Positions 12,883-27,016 of a stretch of DNA of 64,000 nt are shown one piece after another. The notes beneath the pieces were generated by a model. It searched no databases and was not told where the DNA came from. It saw only the letters and a program-made list of their open reading frames with translations. The position numbers and the translations under genes were made by a program. Within the stretch, counting starts at the first letter, position 1. Every line of letters starts with the position of its first letter. The stretch comes from Elymus sibiricus (taxonomy: Eukaryota > Streptophyta > Magnoliopsida > Poales > Poaceae): NCBI GenBank assembly GCA_039707655.1, contig CM077673.1, positions 5,094,001-5,158,000 of the forward strand. The letters are read 5' to 3'.

Positions 12883-15486
12883 TGGTAAGAATGGACCAAA
12901 TCTGCGAGTTTTGGCAAGGTCCCCGTAACCGGACCCCGGGCATCCCCAAATGTTGGGACGACCACCACAACCAAAAACAGTGAATACTAGCATAGAAAAC
13001 AGGTAAGAATGGACCAAATCTGCGAGTTTTGGCGAGGTCCCCGTAAGCGGACCCCATGGTTCCCCGAACGTTTCGATCGTCCCGAGACCCAAAACCAGTG
13101 AGTAATAGCATAGAAAACTGGCCGGAAAAGACAAAATCTGCTAGTTTTGGCGAGGTCCCGGTAACCGGTCCACGGGCTTCCCCGAATGTTCGGACGGCCA
13201 CGACAACCAAAAAAACAGTGAATAATAGCATAGAAATCTGGTCAGAATGGACAAAATCTGCGAGTTTTGCGGAGGTCCCCGTAAGCGGACCCCGGGGTTC
13301 CCCGAACATTTGGATCGCCCCGGGACCCATAATCAGAGAGTAATAGCATAGAAAACAGGTAAGAATGGACCAAATCTGCGAGTTCTGGCGATGTCACCGT
13401 AACCGGTCCACGGGCTTCCCCGAACGTTCGGACGACCAAGACAACCAAAAAACAGTGAATAATAGCATAGAAAACTAGTAAGAATGGACCAAATCTGCGA
13501 GTTTTGGCGAGGTCCCCGTAACCGGACCCCGGGCTTCCCCGAACGTTCGGACGACCAGGACAACCAAAAAACAGTGAATAATAGCATAGAAAACTGGTAA
13601 GAATGGACCAAATCTGCGAGTTTTGGCAAGGTCCCCGTAACCGGACCCCGAGCATCCCCAAATGTTGGGACGACCACAACAACCAAAAACAGTGAATAAT
13701 AGCATAGAAAACTGGTCAGACTAGACCAAATATGCGAGTTTTGGCGAGGTCCCCGTAAGCGGACCCCGGGGTTCCCCGAACATTTGGATCGCCCCGGGAC
13801 CCATAATCAGAGAGTAATAGCATAGAAAACAGGTAAGAATGGACCAAATCTGCGAGTTTTGGCGATGTCACCGTAACCGTTCCACGGGCATCCCCGAACG
13901 TTCGGACGACCAAGACAACCAAAAAACAGTGAATAATAGCACAGAAAACTAGTAAGAATGGACCAAATCTGCGAGTTTTGGCGATGTTACCGTAACCGTT
14001 CCACGGGCTTCCCCGAACGTTCGGACGACCAAGACAACCAAAAAACAGTGAATAATAGCACAGAAAACTAGTAAGAATGGACCAAATCTGAGTTTTGGCG
14101 AGGTCCCCGTAACCGGACCCTGGGCTTCCCCGAACGTTCGGACGACCACGACAACCAAAAAACAGTGAATAATAGCACATAAAACTAGTAAGAATGGACC
14201 AAATCTGCGAGTTTTGGCGATGTTACCGTAACCGTTCCACGGGCTTCCCCGAACGTTCGGACAACCAAGACAACCAAAAAACAGTGAATAATAGCATAGA
14301 AAACAGGTAAGAATGGACCAAATCTGCGAGTTTTGGCGATGTCACCGTAACCGGTCCACGGGCTCCCCCGAACGTTCGGACGACCAAGACAACCAAAAAA
14401 CAGTGAATAATAGCACATAAAACTAGTAAGAATGGACCAAATCTGCGAGTTTTGGCGAGGTCCCCGTAACCGGACCCCGGGCTTCCCCGAACGTTCGGAC
14501 GACCACGACAACCAAAAAACAGTCAATAATAGCATAGAAAACTGGTAAGAATGGACCAAATCTGCGAGTTTTCGCAAGGTCCCCGTAACCGGTCCCCGGG
14601 CATCCCCAAATGTTGGGACGACCACAACAACCAAAAACAGTGAATAATAGCATAGAAAACAGGTAAGAATGGACCAAATCTGCGAGTTTTGGCGAGGTCC
14701 CCGTAAGCGGACCCCATGGTTCCCCGAACGTTTCGATCGTCCCGAGACCCAAAATCAGTGAGTAATAGCATAGAAAACTGGCCGGAAAAGACAAAATCTG
14801 CTAGTTTTGGCGAGGTCCCGGTAACCGGTCCACGGGCTTCCCCGAATGTTCGGACGGCCACGACAACCAAAAAAACAGTGAATAATAGCATAGAAATCTG
14901 GTCAGAATGGACAAAATCTGCGAGTTTTGGCAAGGTCCCCGTAAGCGGACCCCGGGGTTCCCCGAACATTTGGATTGCCCCGGGACCCATAATCAGAGAG
15001 TAATAGCATAGAAAACCGGTACGAATTGACCAAATCTGCGAGTTTTGGCGATGTCCCCGTAACCGGTCCACGGGCTTCCCCGAACATTCGGACGACCACC
15101 AAAACCAAAAAACAGTGAATAATAGAACATTAAACTAGTAAGAATGGACCAAATCTGTGAGTTTTGGCGAGGTCCCCGTAACAGGACCCTGGGCTTCCCC
15201 GAACGTTCGGACGACCACGACAACCAAAAAACAGTGAATAATAGCATAGAAAACTAGTAAGAATGCACCAAATTTGCGAGTTTTGGCAAGGTTCCCGTAA
15301 CCGGACCCCGAGGATCCCCAAATGTTGGGACGACCACAACAACCAAAAACAGTGAATAATAGCATAGAAAATTGGTCAGACTGGACCAAATCTGGGAGTT
15401 CTGGCGAGCTCCCCGTAAGCGGACCCCATGGTTCCCCGAACGTCTCGATCGTCCCGAGACCCAAAATCAGTGAGTAATAGCATAGA

Positions 15487-15562
15487 AAACAGTCCACGGG
15501 CTTCCCCGAATGTTCGGACGGCCACGACAACCAAAAAAACAGTGAATAATAGCATAGAAATC
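15487..15562 (+). repeat. Gamma monomer with 48-bp internal deletion (first copy)
   Basis: The sequence jumps from the GAAAAC end of beta to GTCCACGGGC within gamma, leaving 72 of 120 bp. AAAC occurs on both sides in the intact version (GAAAAC and GTAAACGG), so 4-bp microhomology could have guided the loss. One base differs at the joint. Confidence 0.9.
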
Positions 15563-18500
15563 TGGTTAGAATGGACAAAATCTGCGAGTTTTGGCGAGGT
15601 CCCCGTAAGCGGACCCCGGGGTTCCCCGAACATTTGGATCGCCCCGGGACCCATAATCAGACAGTAATAGCATAGAAAACAGGTAAGAATTGACCAAATC
15701 TGCGAGTTTTGGCGATGTCACCGTAACCGGTCCACGGGCTTCCCCGAACGTTCGGACGACCAAGACAACGAAAAAACAGTGAATAATAGCACAGAAAACT
15801 AGTAAGAATGGACCAAATCTGCGAGTTTTGGCGAGGTCCCCGTAATCGGACCCCCGGCTTCCCCGAACGTTCGGACGACCACGACAATCAAAAAACAGTG
15901 AATAATAGCATAGAAAACGGGTAAGAATGGACCAAATCTGCGAGTTTTGGCAAGGTCCCCGTAACCGGTCCCCGGGCATCCCCAAATGTTGGGACGACCA
16001 CAACAACCAAAAACAGTGAATAATAGCATAGAAAACAGGTAAGAATGGACCAAATCTGCGAGTTTTGGCGAGGTCCCCGTAAGCGGACCCCATGGTTCCC
16101 CGAACGTCTCGATCGTCCCGAGACCCAAAATCAGTGAGTAATAGCATAGAAAACTGGCCGGAACAGACAAAATCTGCTAGTTTTGGCGAGGTTCCGGTAA
16201 CCGGTCCACGGGCTTCCCCGAATGTTTGGACGGCCACGACAACCAAAAAAACAGTGAATAATAGCATAGAAATCTGGTCAGAATGAACAAAATCTGCGAG
16301 TTTTCGGGAGGTCCCCGTAAGCGAACCCCGGGGTTCCCCGAACATTTGGATCGCCCCGGGACCCATAATCAGTGAGTAATAGCATAGAAAATAGGTAAGA
16401 ATGGACCAAATCTGCGAGTTTTGGCGATGTCACCGTAACCGGTCCACGGGCTTCCCCGAACGTTCGGACGACCAAGACAACCAAAAAACAGTGAATAATA
16501 GCACAGAAAACTAGTAAGAATGGACCAAATCTGCGAGTTTTGGCGAGGTCCCCGTAACCGGACCCCGGGCTTCCCCGAACGTTCGGACGACCACGACAAC
16601 CAAAAAACAGTGAATAATAGCATAGAAAACTGGTAAGAATGGACCAAATCTGTGAGTTTTGGCAAGGTCCCCGTAACCGGACCCCGGGCATCCCCAAATG
16701 TTGGGACGACCACAACAACCAAAAACAGTGAATACTAGCATAGAAAACAGGTAAGAATGGACCAAATCTGCGAGTTTTGGCGAGGTCCCCGTAAGCGGAC
16801 CCCATGGTTCCCCGAACGTTTCGATCGTCCCGAGACCCAAAACCAGTGAGTAATAGCATAGAAAACTGGCCGGAAAAGACAAAATCTGCTAGTTTTGGCG
16901 AGGTCCCGGTAACCGGTCCACGGGCTTCCCCGAATGTTCGGACGGCCACGACAACCAAAAAAACAGTGAATAATAGCATAGAAATCTGGTCAGAATGGAC
17001 AAAATCTGCGAGTTTTGCGGAGGTCCCCGTAAGCGGACCCCGGGGTTCCCCGAACATTTGGATCGCCCCGGGACCCATAATCAGAGAGTAATAGCATAGA
17101 AAACAGGTAAGAATGGACCAAATCTGCGAGTTCTGGCGATGTCACCGTAACCGGTCCACGGGCTTCCCCGAACGTTCGGACGACCAAGACAACCAAAAAA
17201 CAGTGAATAATAGCATAGAAAACTAGTAAGAATGGACCAAATCTGCGAGTTTTGGCGAGGTCCCCGTAACCGGACCCCGGGCTTCCCCGAACGTTCGGAC
17301 GACCAGGACAACCAAAAAACAGTGAATAATAGCATAGAAAACTGGTAAGAATGGACCAAATCTGCGAGTTTTGGCAAGGTCCCCGTAACCGGACCCCGAG
17401 CATCCCCAAATGTTGGGACGACCACAACAACCAAAAACAGTGAATAATAGCATAGAAAACTGGTCAGACTAGACCAAATATGCGAGTTTTGGCGAGGTCC
17501 CCGTAAGCGGACCCCGGGGTTCCCCGAACATTTGGATCGCCCCGGGACCCATAATCAGAGAGTAATAGCATAGAAAACAGGTAAGAATGGACCAAATCTG
17601 CGAGTTTTGGCGATGTCACCGTAACCGTTCCACGGGCATCCCCGAACGTTCGGACGACCAAGACAACCAAAAAACAGTGAATAATAGCACAGAAAACTAG
17701 TAAGAATGGACCAAATCTGCGAGTTTTGGCGATGTTACCGTAACCGTTCCACGGGCTTCCCCGAACGTTCGGACGACCAAGACAACCAAAAAACAGTGAA
17801 TAATAGCACAGAAAACTAGTAAGAATGGACCAAATCTGAGTTTTGGCGAGGTCCCCGTAACCGGACCCTGGGCTTCCCCGAACGTTCGGACGACCACGAC
17901 AACCAAAAAACAGTGAATAATAGCACATAAAACTAGTAAGAATGGACCAAATCTGCGAGTTTTGGCGATGTTACCGTAACCGTTCCACGGGCTTCCCCGA
18001 ACGTTCGGACGACCAAGACAACCAAAAAACAGTGAATAATAGCATAGAAAACAGGTAAGAATGGACCAAATCTGCGAGTTTTGGCGATGTCACCGTAACC
18101 GGTCCACGGGCTCCCCCGAACGTTCGGACGACCAAGACAACCAAAAAACAGTGAATAATAGCACATAAAACTAGTAAGAATGGACCAAATCTGCGAGTTT
18201 TGGCGAGGTCCCCGTAACCGGACCCCGGGCTTCCCCGAACGTTCGGACGACCACGACAACCAAAAAACAGTCAATAATAGCATAGAAAACTGGTAAGAAT
18301 GGACCAAATCTGCGAGTTTTCGCAAGGTCCCCGTAACCGGTCCCCGGGCATCCCCAAATGTTGGGACGACCACAACAACCAAAAACAGTGAATAATAGCA
18401 TAGAAAACAGGTAAGAATGGACCAAATCTGCGAGTTTTGGCGAGGTCCCCGTAAGCGGACCCCATGGTTCCCCGAACGTTTCGATCGTCCCGAGACCCAA

Positions 18501-19234
18501 AATCAGTGAGTAATAGCATAGAAAACTGGCCGGAAAAGACAAAATCTGCTAGTTTTGGCGAGGTCCCGGTAACCGGTCCACGGGCTTCCCCGAATGTTCG
18601 GACGGCCACGACAACCAAAAAAACAGTGAATAATAGCATAGAAATCTGGTCAGAATGGACAAAATCTGCGAGTTTTGGCAAGGTCCCCGTAAGCGGACCC
18701 CGGGGTTCCCCGAACATTTGGATTGCCCCGGGACCCATAATCAGAGAGTAATAGCATAGAAAACCGGTACGAATTGACCAAATCTGCGAGTTTTGGCGAT
18801 GTCCCCGTAACCGGTCCACGGGCTTCCCCGAACATTCGGACGACCACCAAAACCAAAAAACAGTGAATAATAGAACATTAAACTAGTAAGAATGGACCAA
18901 ATCTGTGAGTTTTGGCGAGGTCCCCGTAACAGGACCCTGGGCTTCCCCGAACGTTCGGACGACCACGACAACCAAAAAACAGTGAATAATAGCATAGAAA
19001 ACTAGTAAGAATGCACCAAATTTGCGAGTTTTGGCAAGGTTCCCGTAACCGGACCCCGAGGATCCCCAAATGTTGGGACGACCACAACAACCAAAAACAG
19101 TGAATAATAGCATAGAAAACTGGTCAGACTGGACCAAATCTGGGAGTTCTGGCGAGCTCCCCGTAAGCGGACCCCATGGTTCCCCGAACGTCTCGATCGT
19201 CCCGAGACCCAAAATCAGTGAGTAATAGCATAGA

Positions 19235-19310
19235 AAACAGTCCACGGGCTTCCCCGAATGTTCGGACGGCCACGACAACCAAAAAAACAGTGAATAATAG
19301 CATAGAAATC
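19235..19310 (+). repeat. Gamma monomer with the same 48-bp deletion (second copy)
   Basis: Identical joint to the copy 3748 bp upstream, including the odd base after GAAAAC. The equivalent gamma monomers near 11695 and 22985 are intact. Confidence 0.9.
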
Positions 19311-22300
19311 TGGTTAGAATGGACAAAATCTGCGAGTTTTGGCGAGGTCCCCGTAAGCGGACCCCGGGGTTCCCCGAACATTTGGATCGCCCCGGGACCC
19401 ATAATCAGACAGTAATAGCATAGAAAACAGGTAAGAATTGACCAAATCTGCGAGTTTTGGCGATGTCACCGTAACCGGTCCACGGGCTTCCCCGAACGTT
19501 CGGACGACCAAGACAACGAAAAAACAGTGAATAATAGCACAGAAAACTAGTAAGAATGGACCAAATCTGCGAGTTTTGGCGAGGTCCCCGTAATCGGACC
19601 CCCGGCTTCCCCGAACGTTCGGACGACCACGACAATCAAAAAACAGTGAATAATAGCATAGAAAACGGGTAAGAATGGACCAAATCTGCGAGTTTTGGCA
19701 AGGTCCCCGTAACCGGTCCCCGGGCATCCCCAAATGTTGGGACGACCACAACAACCAAAAACAGTGAATAATAGCATAGAAAACAGGTAAGAATGGACCA
19801 AATCTGCGAGTTTTGGCGAGGTCCCCGTAAGCGGACCCCATGGTTCCCCGAACGTCTCGATCGTCCCGAGACCCAAAATCAGTGAGTAATAGCATAGAAA
19901 ACTGGCCGGAACAGACAAAATCTGCTAGTTTTGGCGAGGTTCCGGTAACCGGTCCACGGGCTTCCCCGAATGTTTGGACGGCCACGACAACCAAAAAAAC
20001 AGTGAATAATAGCATAGAAATCTGGTCAGAATGAACAAAATCTGCGAGTTTTCGGGAGGTCCCCGTAAGCGAACCCCGGGGTTCCCCGAACATTTGGATC
20101 GCCCCGGGACCCATAATCAGTGAGTAATAGCATAGAAAATAGGTAAGAATGGACCAAATCTGCGAGTTTTGGCGATGTCACCGTAACCGGTCCACGGGCT
20201 TCCCCGAACGTTCGGACGACCAAGACAACCAAAAAACAGTGAATAATAGCACAGAAAACTAGTAAGAATGGACCAAATCTGCGAGTTTTGGCGAGGTCCC
20301 CGTAACCGGACCCCGGGCTTCCCCGAACGTTCGGACGACCACGACAACCAAAAAACAGTGAATAATAGCATAGAAAACTGGTAAGAATGGACCAAATCTG
20401 CGAGTTTTGGCAAGGTCCCCGTAACCGGACCCCGGGCATCCCCAAATGTTGGGACGACCACAACAACCAAAAACAGTGAATACTAGCATAGAAAACAGGT
20501 AAGAATGGACCAAATCTGCGAGTTTTGGCGAGGTCCCCGTAAGCGGACCCCATGGTTCCCCGAACGTTTCGATCGTCCCGAGACCCAAAACCAGTGAGTA
20601 ATAGCATAGAAAACTGGCCGGAAAAGACAAAATCTGCTAGTTTTGGCGAGGTCCCGGTAACCGGTCCACGGGCTTCCCCGAATGTTCGGACGGCCACGAC
20701 TACCAAAAAAACAGTGAATAATAGCATAGAAATCTGGTCAGAATGGACAAAATCTGCGAGTTTTGCGGAGGTCCCCGTAAGCGGACCCCGGGGTTCCCCG
20801 AACATTTGGATCGCCCCGGGACCCATAATCAGAGAGTAATAGCATAGAAAACAGGTAAGAATGGACCAAATCTGCGAGTTCTGGCGATGTCACCGTAACC
20901 GGTCCACGGGCTTCCCCGAACGTTCGGACGACCAAGACAACCAAAAAACAGTGAATAATAGCATAGAAAACTAGTAAGAATGGACCAAATCTGCGAGTTT
21001 TGGCGAGGTCCCCGTAACCGGACCCCGGGCTTCCCCGAACGTTCGGACGACCAGGACAACCAAAAAACAGTGAATAATAGCATAGAAAACTGGTAAGAAT
21101 GGACCAAATCTGCGAGTTTTGGCAAGGTCCCCGTAACCGGACCCCGAGCATCCCCAAATGTTGGGACGACCACAACAACCAAAAACAGTGAATAATAGCA
21201 TAGAAAACTGGTCAGACTAGACCAAATATGCGAGTTTTGGCGAGGTCCCCGTAAGCGGACCCCGGGGTTCCCCGAACATTTGGATCGCCCCGGGACCCAT
21301 AATCAGAGAGTAATAGCATAGAAAACAGGTAAGAATGGACCAAATCTGCGAGTTTTGGCGATGTCACCGTAACCGTTCCACGGGCATCCCCGAACGTTCG
21401 GACGACCAAGACAACCAAAAAACAGTGAATAATAGCACAGAAAACTAGTAAGAATGGACCAAATCTGCGAGTTTTGGCGATGTTACCGTAACCGTTCCAC
21501 GGGCTTCCCCGAACGTTCGGACGACCAAGACAACCAAAAAACAGTGAATAATAGCACAGAAAACTAGTAAGAATGGACCAAATCTGAGTTTTGGCGAGGT
21601 CCCCGTAACCGGACCCTGGGCTTCCCCGAACGTTCGGACGACCACGACAACCAAAAAACAGTGAATAATAGCACATAAAACTAGTAAGAATGGACCAAAT
21701 CTGCAAGTTTTGGCGATGTTACCGTAACCGTTCCACGGGCTTCCCCGAACGTTCGGACGACCAAGACAACCAAAAAACAGTGAATAATAGCACAGAAAAC
21801 TAGTAAGAATGGACCAAATCTGAGTTTTGGCGAGGTCCCCGTAACCGGACCCTGGGCTTCCCCGAACGTTCGGACGACCACGACAACCAAAAAACAGTGA
21901 ATAATAGCACATAAAACTAGTAAGAATGGACCAAATCTACGAGTTTTGGCGAGGTCCCCGTAACCGGACCCCGGGCTTCCCCGAACGTTCGGACGACCAC
22001 GACAACCAAAAAACAGTCAATAATAGCATAGAAAACTGGTAAGAATGGACCAAATCTGCGAGTTTTCGCAAGGTCCCCGTAACCGGTCCCCGGGCATCCC
22101 CAAATGTTGGAACGACCACAACAACCAAAAACAGTGAATAATAGCATAGAAAACAGGTAAGAATGGACCAAATCTGCGAGTTTTGGCGAGGTCCCCGTAA
22201 GCGGACCCCATGGTTCCCCGAACGTTTCGATCGTCCCGAGACCCAAAATCAGTGAGTAATAGCATAGAAAACTGGCCGGAAAAGACAAAATCTGCTAGTT

Positions 22301-23104
22301 TTGGCGAGGTCCCGGTAACCGGTCCACGGGCTTCCCCGAATGTTCGGACGGCCACGACAACCAAAAAAACAGTGAATAATAGCATAGAAATCTGGTCAGA
22401 ATGGACAAAATCTGCGAGTTTTGGCAAGGTCCCCGTAAGCGGACCCCGGGGTTCCCCGAACATTTGGATTGCCCCGGGACCCATAATCAGAGAGTAATAG
22501 CATAGAAAACCGGTACGAATTGACCAAATCTGCGAGTTTTGGCGATGTCCCCGTAACCGGTCCACGGGCTTCCCCGAACATTCGGACGACCACCAAAACC
22601 AAAAAACAGTGAATAATAGAACATTAAACTAGTAAGAATGGACCAAATCTGTGAGTTTTGGCGAGGTCCCCGTAACAGGACCCTGGGCTTCCCCGAACGT
22701 TCGGACGACCACGACAACCAAAAAACAGTGAATAATAGCATAGAAAACTAGTAAGAATGCACCAAATTTGCGAGTTTTGGCAAGGTTCCCGTAACCGGAC
22801 CCCGAGGATCCCCAAATGTTGGGACGACCACAACAACCAAAAACAGTGAATAATAGCATAGAAAACTGGTCAGACTGGACCAAATCTGGGAGTTCTGGCG
22901 AGCTCCCCGTAAGCGGACCCCATGGTTCCCCGAACGTCTCGATCGTCCCGAGACCCAAAATCAGTGAGTAATAGCATAGAAAACTGGCCGGAACAGACAA
23001 AATCTGCTAGTTTTGGCGAGGTCCCGGTAAACGGTCCACGGGCTTCCCCGAATGTTCGGACGGCCACGACAACCAAAAAAACAGTGAATAATAGCATAGA
23101 AATC

Positions 23105-26100
23105 TGGTTAGAATGGACAAAATCTGCGAGTTTTGGCGAGGTCCCCGTAAGCGGACCCCGGGGTTCCCCGAACATTTGGATCGCCCCGGGACCCATAATC
23201 AGACAGTAATAGCATAGAAAACAGGTAAGAATTGACCAAATCTGCGAGTTTTGGCGATGTCACCGTAACCGGTCCACGGGCTTCCCCGAACGTTCGGACG
23301 ACCAAGACAACGAAAAAACAGTGAATAATAGCACAGAAAACTAGTAAGAATGGACCAAATCTGCGAGTTTTGGCGATGTCACCGTAACCGGTCCACGGGC
23401 TTCCCCGAACGTTCGGACGACCAAGACAACCAAAAAACAGTGAATAATAGCACAGAAAACTAGTAAGAATGGACCAAATCTGCGAGTTTTGGCGAGGTCC
23501 CCGTAATCGGACCCCCGGCTTCCCCGAACGTTCGGACGACCACGACAATCAAAAAACAGTGAATAATAGCATAGAAAACGGGTAAGAATGGACCAAATCT
23601 GCGAGTTTTGGCAAGGTCCCCGTAACCGGTCCCCGGGCATCCCCAAATGTTGGGACGACCACAACAACCAAAAACAGTGAATAATAGCATAGAAAACAGG
23701 TAAGAATGGACCAAATCTGCGAGTTTTGGCGAGGTCCCCGTAAGCGGACCCCATGGTTCCCCGAACGTCTCGATCGTCCCGAGACCCAAAATCAGTGAGT
23801 AATAGCATAGAAAACTGGCCGGAACAGACAAAATCTGCTAGTTTTGGCGAGGTTCCGGTAACCGGTCCACGGGCTTCCCCGAATGTTTGGACGGCCACGA
23901 CAACCAAAAAAACAGTGAATAATAGCATAGAAATCTGGTCAGAATGAACAAAATCTGCGAGTTTTCGGGAGGTCCCCGTAAGCGAACCCCGGGGTTCCCC
24001 GAACATTTGGATCGCCCCGGGACCCATAATCAGTGAGTAATAGCATAGAAAATAGGTAAGAATGGACCAAATCTGCGAGTTTTGGCGATGTCACCGTAAC
24101 CGGTCCACGGGCTTCCCCGAACGTTCGGACGACCAAGACAACCAAAAAACAGTGAATAATAGCACAGAAAACTAGTAAGAATGGACCAAATCTGCGAGTT
24201 TTGGCGAGGTCCCCGTAACCGGACCCCGGGCTTCCCCGAACGTTCGGACGACCACGACAACCAAAAAACAGTGAATAATAGCATAGAAAACTGGTAAGAA
24301 TGGACCAAATCTGCGAGTTTTGGCAAGGTCCCCGTAACCGGACCCCGGGCATCCCCAAATGTTGGGACGACCACAACAACCAAAAACAGTGAATACTAGC
24401 ATAGAAAACAGGTAAGAATGGACCAAATCTGCGAGTTTTGGCGAGGTCCCCGTAAGTGGACCCCATGGTTCCCCGAACGTTTCGATCGTCCCGAGACCCA
24501 AAACCAGTGAGTAATAGCATAGAAAACTGGCCGGAAAAGACAAAATCTGCTAGTTTTGGCGAGGTCCCGGTAACCGGTCCACGGGCTTCCCCGAATGTTC
24601 GGACGGCCACGAAAACCAAAAAAACAGTGAATAATAGCTTAGAAATCTGGTCAGAATGGACAAAATCTGCGAGTTTTGCGGAGGTCCCCGTAAGCGGACC
24701 CCGGGGTTCCCCGAACATTTGGATCGCCCCGGGACCCATAATCAGAGAGTAATAGCATAGAAAACAGGTAAGAATGGACCAAATCTGCGAGTTCTGGCGA
24801 TGTCACCGTAACCGGTCCACGGGCTTCCCCGAACGTTCGGACGACCAAGACAACCAAAAAACAGTGAATAATAGCATAGAAAACTAGTAAGAATGGACCA
24901 AATCTGCGAGTTTTGGCGAGGTCCCCGTAACCGGACCCCGGGCTTCCCCGAACGTTCGGACGACCAGGACAACCAAAAAACAGTGAATAATAGCATAGAA
25001 AACTGGTAAGAATGGACCAAATCTCCGAGTTTTGGCAAGGTCCCCGTAACCGGACCCCGAGCATCCCCAAATGTTGGGACGACCACAACAACCAAAAACA
25101 GTGAATAATAGCATAGAAAACTGGTCATACTAGACCAAATATGCGAGTTTTGGCGAGGTCCCCGTAAGCGGACCCCGGGGTTCCCCGAACATTTGGATCG
25201 CCCCGGGACCCATAATCAGAGAGTAATAGCATAGAAAACAGGTAAGAATGGACCAAATCTGCGAGTTTTGGCGATGTCACCGTAACCGTTCCACGGGCAT
25301 CCCCGAACGTTCGGACGACCAAGACAACCAAAAAACAGTGAATAATAGCACAGAAAACTAGTAAGAATGGACCAAATCTGCGAGTTTTGGCGATGTTACC
25401 GTAACCGTTCCACGGGCTTCCCCGAACGTTCGGACGACCAAGACAACCAAAAAACAGTGAATAATAGCACAGAAAACTAGTAAGAATGGACCAAATCTGA
25501 GTTTTGGCGAGGTCCCCGTAACCGGACCCTGGGCTTCCCCGAACGTTCGGACGACCACGACAACCAAAAAACAGTGAATAATAGCACATAAAACTAGTAA
25601 GAATGGACCAAATCTGCGAGTTTTGGCGATGTTACCGTAACCGTTCCACGGGCTTCCCCGAACGTTCGGACGACCAAGACAACCAAAAAACAGTGAATAA
25701 TAGCACAGAAAACTAGGAAGAATGGACCAAATCTGAGTTTTGGCGAGGTCCCCGTAACCGGACCCTGGGCTTCCCCGAACGTTCGGACGACCACGACAAC
25801 CAAAAAACAGTGAATAATAGCACATAAAACTAGTAAGAATGGACCAAATCTGCGAGTTTTGGCGAGGTCCCCGTAACCGGACCCCGGGCTTCCCCGAACG
25901 TTCGGACGACCACGACAACCAAAAAACAGTCAATAATAGCATAGAAAACTGGTAAGAATGGACCAAATCTGCGAGTTTTGGCGAGGTCCCCGTAAGCGGA
26001 CCCCATGGTTCCCCGAACGTTTCGATCGTCCCGAGACCCAAAATCAGTGAGTAATAGCATAGAAAACTGGCCGGAAAAGACAAAATCTGCTAGTTTTGGC

Positions 26101-26898
26101 GAGGTCCCGGTAACCGGTCCACGGGCTTCCCCGAATGTTCGGACGGCCACGACAACCAAAAAAACAGTGAATAATAGCATAGAAATCTGGTCAGAATGGA
26201 CAAAATCTGCGAGTTTTGGCAAGGTCCCCGTAAGCGGACCCCGGGGTTCCCCGAACATTTGGATTGCCCCGGGACCCATAATCAGAGAGTAATAGCATAG
26301 AAAACCGGTACGAATTGACCAAATCTGCGAGTTTTGGCGATGTCCCCGTAACCGGTCCACGGGCTTCCCCGAACATTCGGACGACCACCAAAACCAAAAA
26401 ACAGTGAATAATAGAACATTAAACTAGTAAGAATGGACCAAATCTGCGAGTTTTGGCGAGGTCCCCGTAACCGGACCCTGGGCTTCCCCGAACGTTCGGA
26501 CGACCACGACAACCAAAAAACAGTGAATAATAGCATAGAAAACTAGTAAGAATGCACCAAATTTGCGAGTTTTGGCAAGGTTCCCGTAACCGGACCCCGA
26601 GGATCCCCAAATGTTGGGACGACCACAACAACCAAAAACAGTGAATAATAGCATAGAAAACTGGTCAGACTGGACCAAATCTGGGAGTTCTGGCGAGCTC
26701 CCCGTAAGCGGACCCCATGGTTCCCCGAACGTCTCGATCGTCCCGAGACCCAAAATCAGTGAGTAATAGCATAGAAAACTGGCCGGAACAGACAAAATCT
26801 GCTAGTTTTGACGAGGTCCCGTAACCGGTCCACGGGCTTCCCCGAATGATCGGACGGCCACGACAACCAAAAAAACAGTGAATAATAGCATAGAAATC
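23105..26898 (+). repeat. Rearranged fourth copy of the 3.75-kb unit
   Basis: It follows the third copy with an offset of 3913 bp, because one epsilon monomer is duplicated (119 bp extra, about 23223-23460). The offset then falls back to 3795 after one alpha monomer is missing near 25960 (GTCAATAATAG zeta is followed directly by beta). One base is also missing in the gamma at 26780. Total length 3794 bp. Confidence 0.85.
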
Positions 26899-27016
26899 TG
26901 GTCAGAATGGACAAAATCTGCGAGTTTTGGCGAGGTCCCCGTAAGCGGAACCCGGGGTTCCCCAAACATTTGGATCGCCCCAGGACCCATAATCAGTGAG
27001 TAATAGCATAGAAAAC

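Larger units (their letters stand above)
11815..23104 (+). repeat. ~32-monomer higher-order repeat, three copies of 3748/3748/3794 bp
   Basis: Copies run 11815-15562, 15563-19310 and 19311-23104. Each holds ordinary hexamers, a scrambled zone where alpha is followed directly by a beta/delta chimera (start 13713, reading TCAGACTAGACCAAATATGC), and a run of epsilon' and 117-bp monomers. Copies 1 and 2 end in a gamma monomer with a 48-bp deletion; copy 3 ends in an intact gamma and is 2 bp shorter elsewhere, which gives 3794. Confidence 0.9.
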
